Assembly: GCF_050897975.1 (NCBI RefSeq) | Contig: NZ_JBPAXY010000007.1 | Coordinates: 124,001-188,000, forward strand | Reading direction: 5' to 3' | DNA from: Pseudooceanicola sp050897975 | GTDB taxonomy: Bacteria > Pseudomonadota > Alphaproteobacteria > Rhodobacterales > Rhodobacteraceae | DNA length: 64,000 nucleotides | Shown here: positions 57,982 through 64,000 of the stretch, one piece after another | Position numbering within the stretch: position 1 is the first letter of the stretch | Layout: each line of letters begins with the position of its first letter | Made by a program: the position numbers and the translations under genes | The notes under the pieces: model-generated | Seen by the model: the letters and a program-made list of their open reading frames with translations, nothing else | Database searches by the model: none | What the model was told of the DNA's origin: nothing

Positions 57982-58941
57982 TCAGGCCGGTTGCCGCAAC
58001 ACCCGGGGCACCTTGAACTCGACGTTTTCCTTGGCGGTCTCCACCAGCTCTTCGGTCACGTCATAGCGCGCCTTCAACGCGTCGATCACCTCGTTCACCA
58101 GCACTTCGGGGGCCGAGGCCCCGGCGGTGATTCCGATCGAGCGGATCCCCTCCAGCGCCCGCCAGTCGATATCGGTCGCGCGCTGCACCAGCTGGGCATA
58201 GCCACAGCCCTGGCGCGCGGCCACCTCGACCAGGCGGCGCGAGTTGGACGAGTTCGGCGCGCCCACCACCAGCATGGCGTCGATCTTGCCCGCCATGGCC
58301 TTGACCGCCTCCTGGCGGTTGGTGGTGGCATAGCAGATGTCTTCCTTGTGCGGCCCGACGATGGCCGGGAAGCGCGCCTGAAGGGCGGCGACGATGCCCT
58401 TGGTGTCATCCACCGACAGCGTGGTCTGGGTGACGAAGGCCAGCCGCGCGGGATCGCGCACCGACAGGGTGGCCACATCGGCCTCGGTCTCGACCAGCAG
58501 GACCTCGCCCTCGGGCAGCTGGCCCATGGTGCCGATGGTCTCGGGGTGGCCCGCATGGCCGATCATGACGATCTGAAGGCCCTCTTCGGAATGGCGCTCG
58601 GCCTCGATATGCACCTTCGAGACCAGCGGGCAGGTGGCATCCACATAGATCATTTCACGCGCGGCGGCGGCGGCGGGCACCGCCTTCGGCACCCCGTGGG
58701 CCGAGAAGATGACGGGCCGGTCGGTGGGGCATTCGTCCAGCTCCTCGACAAAGACCGCGCCCTTGTCGCGCAGCCCGTCGACGACGAACTTGTTGTGGAC
58801 GATCTCGTGGCGGACGAAGACCGGGGCGCCCCATTTCTCCAGCGCCATCTCGACGATCTTGATCGCCCGGTCGACACCGGCGCAGAAGCCGCGCGGCGCG
58901 GCAAGGTAAAGGGTAAGGGGCGGCCTGGGGGCGGTGGTCAT
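57982..58941 (-). CDS. ispH: 4-hydroxy-3-methylbut-2-enyl diphosphate reductase
   Basis: A 319-residue iron-sulfur enzyme, last step of the MEP isoprenoid pathway, giving IPP and DMAPP. The three cluster cysteines are in PRGFCAGVDRA, DATCPLVSKVH and DICYATTNRQ; HEIVHNKFVVDGL, FSAHGVP, TQTTLS and GAPNSSNSRRL are further signatures. ATG 58941 chosen; an in-frame ATG 8 codons upstream adds only EGSRRRI-type sequence. It is followed by a hairpin element. Confidence 0.96.
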   Translation of the reverse strand: MTTAPRPPLTLYLAAPRGFCAGVDRAIKIVEMALEKWGAPVFVRHEIVHNKFVVDGLRDKGAVFVEELDECPTDRPVIFSAHGVPKAVPAAAAAREMIYVDATCPLVSKVHIEAERHSEEGLQIVMIGHAGHPETIGTMGQLPEGEVLLVETEADVATLSVRDPARLAFVTQTTLSVDDTKGIVAALQARFPAIVGPHKEDICYATTNRQEAVKAMAGKIDAMLVVGAPNSSNSRRLVEVAARQGCGYAQLVQRATDIDWRALEGIRSIGITAGASAPEVLVNEVIDALKARYDVTEELVETAKENVEFKVPRVLRQPA

Positions 58942-59232
58942 GATGCGTCTCCTGCTGCCCTCCACAGGTAGGGGACGGGCGGCGGCACGTCCAGAGGGGG
59001 CGGCGAAAGGCGGGGCCTGTCACGCGCGCGGCGCCGCCGCCCGCGGCCATGTCTGGCGGCGGGGCAGGCGGTGTGGCGGGAGATCTGGCTGCGGGCCGAG
59101 TGGGGGCCCGTCTGGCTGGAAACTGTCTGGCTGGGTTCGCCCGGCGTGCGGCGTCCGGCAGGGGGCCGGCGGGCCTGGCGATGTCTCGCCGGGGGCCGGC
59201 CGGAGGCGTGCGGCGCCGGGGCGCCGCCACGC

Positions 59233-59805
59233 TTAGGCGGTGGTGCGCAGGCTGCGGGTCTCGTCGCTGCTTTGCTCGCGGGGCGGGCGGCCGATCACGT
59301 CGCGCAGCTCGTCCAGTTCGATGAAGTTGTCGGCCTGGCGGCGCAGTTCATCGGCGATCATCGGCGGCTGGCTGCGGATGGTCGATACGACCGAAACGCG
59401 CACGCCCTGACGTTGCAGGCTTTCCACCAGCGGACGGAAATCGCCATCGCCGGAGAACAGCACGATGTGATCCACGCGCGGCGCCAGCTCCATGGCATCC
59501 ACGGTCAGCTCGATGTCCATATTGCCCTTCACCTTGCGCCGTCCCTGGCTGTCGGTGAATTCCTTGGCGGGCTTGGTCACCATGGTGAAGCCGTTGTAAT
59601 GCAGCCAGTCGACCAGCGGGCGAATGGGGGAATATTCGTCATTCTCCAGCAGGGCGGTGTAGTAGAAGGCGCGCAGCAACTTGCCACGGCGCATGAATTC
59701 CTGGCGCAACAGCTTGTAGTCGATGTCGAACCCAAGCGCCTTGGCGGCGGCATACAAATTCGACCCGTCGATGAACAGCGCAAGCCGTTCGTCCTTGTAG
59801 AACAT
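59233..59805 (-). CDS. NYN-domain (LabA/DUF88) putative nuclease
   Basis: A 190-residue protein of the PIN-like NYN family. The acidic active-site residues are in ALFIDGSNLYAAAK, GNMDIELTVDAMEL and VLFSGDGDFRPLVESLQ, as in LabA/MARF1-type proteins; VRVSVVSTIRSQPPMIADEL follows. A ribonuclease role is likely from the family but unproven here. The 291 bp upstream of ispH, before this gene's 3' end, hold no gene I can support. It is divergent from folK. Confidence 0.85.
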   Translation of the reverse strand: MFYKDERLALFIDGSNLYAAAKALGFDIDYKLLRQEFMRRGKLLRAFYYTALLENDEYSPIRPLVDWLHYNGFTMVTKPAKEFTDSQGRRKVKGNMDIELTVDAMELAPRVDHIVLFSGDGDFRPLVESLQRQGVRVSVVSTIRSQPPMIADELRRQADNFIELDELRDVIGRPPREQSSDETRSLRTTA

Positions 59806-59918
59806 GAAAATACCTTTCTAATTTGCCGTCCGGGATCAAATACGGGCTGAGTGAGGACCCGATCCGGGACGGATAGGTGAAAATAAATGTTATACGACCA
59901 TGCATCAAGGGATCTGAC

Positions 59919-60518
59919 TTGTCCAAGTTTAACCAGACACAACCTTTGCGGAGTGTGAATAACTCTGCCCTGGTCGCCATCGGCAGCAACGTGGACCCTT
60001 CGGGCGCGGGGCTGACGGCGCTGTTCGACGCCACCCTGGCGGCCCTGGCCGAGGGGCCGGGCGAGGTGACGGCGGTCAGCCGCTTCTACCGCAGTCCGGC
60101 CTTCCCGGCGGGGTCTGGGCCGGACTACCTGAACGGGGCGCTGGCGCTTTGCACCCCCGAGACACCCCAGGCCCTGCTGGCGCGGCTGCACGCGATCGAG
60201 GAACGCTTTGGCCGGGAACGGAAAACCCGCTGGGGCGCGCGGGTGCTGGACCTGGATCTGCTGGCCGTGGGCGAGGCAGTCTGCCCCGATGCGGCGACCC
60301 AGGATGCCTGGCGCGCGCTGCCCCTGGCGCGGCAGATGCAAGAGGCGCCGGGCCAGCTGATCCTGCCGCATCCGCGCCTTCAGGACCGGGCTTTCGTGCT
60401 GGTGCCGCTGGTCGATGTCGCCCCCGATTGGGTGCATCCCCGGTTGGGTCGAAGCGTGGCGGAAATGTGCGGCGATCTGCCCCGGGCCGAGCGCGACGCG
60501 CTGGTGCCCGTGACGTAA
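59919..60518 (+). CDS. folK: 2-amino-4-hydroxy-6-hydroxymethyldihydropteridine pyrophosphokinase
   Basis: A 199-residue folate-pathway kinase. ALVAIGSNVDPSG opens the domain, then FYRSPAF, DYLNGALAL, IEERFGRER (catalytic loop) and RVLDLDLLAVG (Mg-binding Asp pair) with ILPHPRLQDRAFVLVPL. No ATG precedes the domain: I chose TTG at 59919 because AAGGGA sits 6 bases upstream. GTG at 59877 or a GTG just before VNNSALV are alternatives. Confidence 0.88.
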   Translation: MSKFNQTQPLRSVNNSALVAIGSNVDPSGAGLTALFDATLAALAEGPGEVTAVSRFYRSPAFPAGSGPDYLNGALALCTPETPQALLARLHAIEERFGRERKTRWGARVLDLDLLAVGEAVCPDAATQDAWRALPLARQMQEAPGQLILPHPRLQDRAFVLVPLVDVAPDWVHPRLGRSVAEMCGDLPRAERDALVPVT

Positions 60519-60624
60519 CGGAACTTTGATCGGCGTGGGCAGGGCGCCCGGGTGCGGCCCGGGGGCGGTTTCGGCGCTGCGGCGCCGGGGCCGGGATCGG
60601 GGGTGGGGAGGTGCCAGAATCAGC

Positions 60625-60653
60625 TTGCCCTCAAGGGGTGAAGGGCTTAGATA
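60625..60653 (+). promoter_or_regulatory. sigma-70 promoter of rpoZ
   Basis: TTGCCC (60625-60630), 17 bp, TAGATA (60648-60653), 61 bp before the rpoZ ATG. The leader has two direct copies of TCATGATCC and a GAGGAG ribosome site. Confidence 0.55.
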
Positions 60654-60714
60654 CCCTCATTCGACCCCCGCTCATGATCCGTTCATGATCCATGCCGCGA
60701 CCGAGGAGTGACTG

Positions 60715-61071
60715 ATGGCCCGCGTTACCGTTGAAGACTGCGTCGACAAGGTTCCGAACCGGTTCGAACTGGTTATGCTTGCTGCCCACCGGGCGCGCGA
60801 GATCAGCTCGGGTGGGCCGATCACCGTGGATCGCGACAACGACAAGAACCCCGTCGTCGCCCTGCGTGAGATCGCCGAAGAGACCCAGTCGGCCGACGAG
60901 CTGCGCGAGCGTCTGATCGAGTCGAACCAGACCCAGATCGAGGTCGACGAGCCGGAAGAAGACAGCATGGCGCTGCTGATGGGCGCCGAGGCGGCCGACA
61001 AGCCGGCCGAGGACGACATGAGCGAAGAAAAGCTGCTGCGCGCCCTCGTCGAGGCTCAGCGTCAGGAGTAA
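60715..61071 (+). CDS. rpoZ: RNA polymerase omega subunit
   Basis: A 118-residue omega subunit. MARVTVEDCVDKVPNRFELVML and AAHRAREI are diagnostic, followed by VDRDNDKNPVVALREIAE and an acidic C-terminal tail longer than in E. coli, as usual in alphaproteobacteria. Located 7 bp before the (p)ppGpp gene, the same order as in many proteobacteria, where omega also mediates the ppGpp response. Confidence 0.96.
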   Translation: MARVTVEDCVDKVPNRFELVMLAAHRAREISSGGPITVDRDNDKNPVVALREIAEETQSADELRERLIESNQTQIEVDEPEEDSMALLMGAEAADKPAEDDMSEEKLLRALVEAQRQE

Positions 61072-61078
61072 GTTACCC

Positions 61079-63325
61079 ATGGCCCCCCGTGATGCCGATG
61101 CGGCCGACAAGGGGCCGCGCAGGGAAAAGGGGGCCGGGATGGAGCCTGTGTCGGATGCCGGGGCAGATCCCGCGGACATGGTGCCGGTCGACGAGCTGAT
61201 CACCCTGGTCAGCGCCTACAACCCGAAATGTAACGCCGACATGCTGCGTCGCGCCTATGATTTCGGGCGCGACATGCACGAGGGGCAGTTCCGCCGTTCG
61301 GGCGAACCCTATTTCACCCATCCCATCGCCGTGGCCATGATCCTGGCCGAGCAGAAGCTGGACGATGCCACCATCGTCACCGCCCTGCTGCACGACACGA
61401 TCGAGGATACCCGCGCCACCTGGGGCCAGGTCGCCGAGATGTTCGGCGAGGACGTGGCCGAGCTGGTCGATGGCGTCACCAAGCTGACCAACCTGCAACT
61501 GTCGTCCAGCGAGACCAAGCAGGCCGAGAACTTCCGCAAGCTGTTCATGGCCATGTCCAAGGACATGCGCGTGATCCTGGTGAAGCTGGCCGACCGTCTG
61601 CACAACATGCGCACGCTGAAGGCGATGAAGCCCGAGAAGCAGCAGCAGAAGGCGCGCGAGACGATGGACATCTTCGCGCCGCTGGCTGGCCGCATGGGGA
61701 TGCAGTGGATGCGCGAAGAGCTGGAGGATCTGGCCTTCCGCGTGCTGAACCCCGAGGGGCGCAACTCGATCATCCGCCGCTTCCTGATGCTGCAAAACGA
61801 AAGCGGCGACGTGATCGAGCGGATCACCAAGGACATGCGCAAGGTGCTGTCCGAACATGACGTGCCCGCCCAGGTCTATGGCCGCGCCAAGAAGCCCTAT
61901 TCGATCTGGCGCAAGATGGAGGAGAAGAAGCAAAGCTTCTCGCGTCTGTCCGACATCTACGGCTTCCGCGTCATCACTGAGACCGAGGATGACTGCTATC
62001 GCGCCCTGGGGGTGATCCACCAGCGGTGGAAGTCGATCCCGGGCCGGTTCAAGGATTACATCAGCCAGCCGAAATCCAACGGCTACCGCAGTATCCACAC
62101 CACCGTGTCGGGCCGCGATGGCAAGCGCGTCGAGGTGCAGATCCGCACCCGCGCCATGCATGACGTGGCCGAGGCCGGCGTTGCCGCGCACTGGTCCTAC
62201 AAGGACGGGGTGAAATCGGAAAATCCCTTCGCCGTCGATCCCACCCGCTGGATCAGCGCCCTGACCGAACAGATGGGTGCCGACGAGGACCACGAGGATT
62301 TCCTCGAAGCGGTCAAGCTGGAGATGTATTCCGACAAGGTCTTCTGTTTCACGCCGAAGGGCGAGGTGGTGAAACTGCCGCGCGGCGCGACGCCGATCGA
62401 CTTTGCCTATGCGATCCATACCCGCATCGGCTCTGCCTGCGTCGGCGCCAAGATCGACGGGATGCGGGTGCCGCTGTGGACCCGGATCAAGAACGGCCAG
62501 TCGGTCGAGATCATCACCGCCGAGGGGCAGGAGCCGCAGGCCACCTGGCTGGACATCGCCACCACCGGCCGCGCCAAGGCCGCCATCCGCCGGGCTCTGC
62601 GCGAGGTCGATCGCGAGCGCTACATCAAGCTGGGCCGCGAACTGGCGCGCTCTGGCTTTGAACATGTGGGCAAGAAGGCCACCGACAAGGTGCTGGAAAC
62701 CGCCGCCAAGAAGCTGCGCATCGAGGACGGCAAGGAAGAGCTGCTGGCCCAGCTGGGCCGGGCCGAGCTGCGCGTGGCCCGTGTGGTGGCCGTGCTTTAC
62801 CCCGAGCTGATGGAAAGCGACGAGGGCGAGGCGCTGACCCGCGACCGCGCCCTGATCGGCCTGGAAAAGGGCCAAAGCTTCAAGCGGGCGCAGTGCTGTC
62901 AGCCGCTGCCGGGCGAGCGGATCGTCGGCATCACCTGGCGGGGCCGCCCCTTGCAGGTGCACGCCATCGACTGCGAGGGCCTGTCGGCCTACGAGGATCA
63001 GCCGGACCGCTGGGTCGATCTGCACTGGCAGGTCGGGCGCCATGCGGCCATCTATGTGGTCACGCTGGATCTGGTGCTGGCCAACGACCCGGGCGTGCTG
63101 GGGCGGATTTGCACATTGATCGGCGAGCAGAAGGCCAATATCTCGGATCTTGAGTTCCTGGACCGCAAGCCCGATTTCTATCGCCTGCTGGTCGACGTGG
63201 AGCTGCGGGACGCGGAACATCTGCACAACCTGATCTCGGCGCTTGAGGCCGAGGCGGATGTGGCCTCTGTCGCGCGCCATCGCAAACCGGAGGAGCCGCC
63301 CGTGGCTCCTGCCCCAAGCCCCTGA
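61079..63325 (+). CDS. bifunctional (p)ppGpp synthetase/hydrolase (Rsh)
   Basis: A 748-residue long RelA/SpoT homologue. Hydrolase HD domain: RSGEPYFTHPIAVAMIL and LLHDTIEDT; synthetase domain: YGRAKKPYSIWRKM, RFKDYISQPKSNGYRSIHT, where the RxKD motif is that of bifunctional enzymes; then TGS (FCFTPKGEVVKLPRGATPIDFAY) and a C-terminal ACT domain. As the omega-linked copy it is probably the only long Rsh. ATG 61079 is taken with GGAG upstream; the conserved part begins near a second ATG at 61139. Confidence 0.95.
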   Translation: MAPRDADAADKGPRREKGAGMEPVSDAGADPADMVPVDELITLVSAYNPKCNADMLRRAYDFGRDMHEGQFRRSGEPYFTHPIAVAMILAEQKLDDATIVTALLHDTIEDTRATWGQVAEMFGEDVAELVDGVTKLTNLQLSSSETKQAENFRKLFMAMSKDMRVILVKLADRLHNMRTLKAMKPEKQQQKARETMDIFAPLAGRMGMQWMREELEDLAFRVLNPEGRNSIIRRFLMLQNESGDVIERITKDMRKVLSEHDVPAQVYGRAKKPYSIWRKMEEKKQSFSRLSDIYGFRVITETEDDCYRALGVIHQRWKSIPGRFKDYISQPKSNGYRSIHTTVSGRDGKRVEVQIRTRAMHDVAEAGVAAHWSYKDGVKSENPFAVDPTRWISALTEQMGADEDHEDFLEAVKLEMYSDKVFCFTPKGEVVKLPRGATPIDFAYAIHTRIGSACVGAKIDGMRVPLWTRIKNGQSVEIITAEGQEPQATWLDIATTGRAKAAIRRALREVDRERYIKLGRELARSGFEHVGKKATDKVLETAAKKLRIEDGKEELLAQLGRAELRVARVVAVLYPELMESDEGEALTRDRALIGLEKGQSFKRAQCCQPLPGERIVGITWRGRPLQVHAIDCEGLSAYEDQPDRWVDLHWQVGRHAAIYVVTLDLVLANDPGVLGRICTLIGEQKANISDLEFLDRKPDFYRLLVDVELRDAEHLHNLISALEAEADVASVARHRKPEEPPVAPAPSP

Positions 63326-63335
63326 GGACGCCCAG

Positions 63336-64000
63336 TTGGTATTCAAGCGTCGCGACAGACGGCCCTACTGGAAGATCGTGTTCGAATTCTTCTGGCCCCG
63401 GGGGGGATGGACGCGGGCGTTTCATTACGTGAAACACCGGCTGCGGCGCTTGCCAGATACGCCCGAGAAGATCGCCCGCGGCATCTTTGCCGGGCTCTTC
63501 ACCACCTTCACCCCCTTCTTCGGGATGCATTTCGTGGTTGCCGCCAGCCTGGCGGTGATCCTGCGCGGCAATGTCCTGGCGGCGCTGCTGGCCACCTTCG
63601 TGGGCAACCCGCTGACCTATGTGCCGATCGGGGTGATCTCGCTTCAGACCGGTTATTGGCTGCTTCGGGTGACCGGAGAGGGCGGGCCGCCGCCGGGGCC
63701 CCTGGCGCCGCCGGATCATCCCCATGGCCTGGCCCATGGGTTCGGCGGCAAGTTCGTCGCCGCCGCCGATGACCTGAAGGATAACATCTGGGCGCTGTTC
63801 ACCGATGCCGACGCCAACTGGCACGGGCTGGCGGTCTTCTATCACGAGGTCTTCTATCCCTACATGGTGGGCGGCATCATCCCCGGGGTGATCGCCGGGC
63901 TGATCGGCTATTACGTCTCGGTCCCGCTGATCCGCGCCTACCAGGCCCGCCGCAAGGGCGCCCTGAAGGCCAAGCTGGCCGCGATCCGCGCCAAATCCGC
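63336..64000 (+). CDS. DUF2062 membrane protein (cut by the right edge)
   Basis: The first 221 residues are in the window. DUF2062 features: LPDTPEKIARGIFAGLFTTFTPFFGMHF and LAALLATFVGNPLTYVPI, with about three hydrophobic helices, the last near VGGIIPGVIAGLIGYYV. Start TTG at 63336 follows GAGGA with 7-base spacing; no ATG fits. It lies 10 bp after rsh and is likely co-transcribed. Function unknown. Confidence 0.8.
   Translation, partial: MVFKRRDRRPYWKIVFEFFWPRGGWTRAFHYVKHRLRRLPDTPEKIARGIFAGLFTTFTPFFGMHFVVAASLAVILRGNVLAALLATFVGNPLTYVPIGVISLQTGYWLLRVTGEGGPPPGPLAPPDHPHGLAHGFGGKFVAAADDLKDNIWALFTDADANWHGLAVFYHEVFYPYMVGGIIPGVIAGLIGYYVSVPLIRAYQARRKGALKAKLAAIRAKS

Noticed and set aside
58942..59324. 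Small plus-strand frames between ispH and the NYN gene
   Set aside because: Gly/Arg-rich sequence with repeated CTGGCTG-like words, no ribosome site, overlapping the 3' end of the NYN gene.
60671..60693. Two direct TCATGATCC copies before rpoZ as an operator
   Set aside because: They lie downstream of the likely promoter and close to the ribosome site; two copies of a 9-mer alone do not support a regulator site.
1..64000. CRISPR arrays, insertion sequences, prophage or integron features
   Set aside because: No regularly spaced repeats, transposase, integrase or terminal-repeat structures were seen; the repeats present are short intergenic hairpins.

Overview
This is a 64-kb piece of a high-GC alphaproteobacterial chromosome, almost certainly order Rhodobacterales (Rhodobacter/Paracoccus/Roseobacter relatives). 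The clearest pointers are a RpoE-ChrR singlet-oxygen sigma/anti-sigma pair divergent from a flavoprotein-DUF1365-cyclopropane synthase operon, an rpoZ-rsh pair, a three-gene peptide deformylase cluster before fmt, and short GC-rich intergenic elements ending in GGRTATTTT-like sequence. There is no phage, insertion sequence, CRISPR array or rRNA. One tRNA (Met, CAU) is present. Most of the window is ordinary chromosome.

Layout. 1-13534: a catabolic island. A divergent control region (370-898) separates an ABC permease (runs off the left edge) from a Tat-exported NMT1/THI5-type binding protein, an old-yellow-enzyme reductase and an aldo/keto reductase. Facing it is an eight-gene minus-strand operon: flavin monooxygenase, ArcS-like protein, 4,5-dihydroxyphthalate-decarboxylase-like protein, HpaB-type hydroxylase, amidase, polysaccharide-deacetylase-fold hydrolase, amidohydrolase and an Asp/Glu-racemase-fold protein. 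Most of these overlap by four bases (ATGA/GTGA). The gene set suggests uptake and stepwise opening of a nitrogen-containing ring; the substrate is not identified. This is the best candidate for an undescribed system, mainly because one member carries the exact PC-x3-KPY-x2-S-x2-H motif of archaeal archaeosine synthase ArcS.

13.7-20.1 kb: a DUF599 membrane protein, glycolate oxidase glcDEF, a secreted trypsin-like protease, and an Hsp20 gene with a likely RpoH promoter and ROSE-type RNA thermometer. 20.2-35 kb: VOC protein, MalY/PatB lyase, purine nucleoside phosphorylase, a four-gene Pqi/MCE lipid-transport operon with PqiA split into two half-size genes, MltB-type transglycosylase, RNase R, a TauE exporter, a PanE-like reductase, and dapE with a GNAT gene. 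35-42 kb: a Hint-fold protein lacking its catalytic cysteine, a DUF2235 hydrolase, dapD, a LOG-family protein and an MFS transporter.

42-45.2 kb: an arsenic operon (ArsR-ArsC fusion, GAPDH, ArsJ) under a 30-bp perfect palindrome. 45.2-51.5 kb: the rpoE-chrR stress locus and its divergent membrane-lipid operon, each with a candidate RpoE promoter. 51.6-64 kb: tRNA-Met, an FAD-linked dehydrogenase, def-def-def-fmt, a D-lyxose isomerase-family gene, rnhA, a LysE exporter, ispH, a NYN-domain protein, folK, rpoZ, the bifunctional (p)ppGpp gene and a truncated DUF2062 protein.

Dispersed non-coding structure: four copies of a GC-rich hairpin element lie just 3' of genes and in their sense orientation (after malY, pqiC, the GNAT gene and ispH), and two REP-like hairpins (GGYGGAN stem plus CTACG tail) lie between convergent genes. 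All coordinates were read by eye; family names rest on motif and architecture recognition, not database searches.
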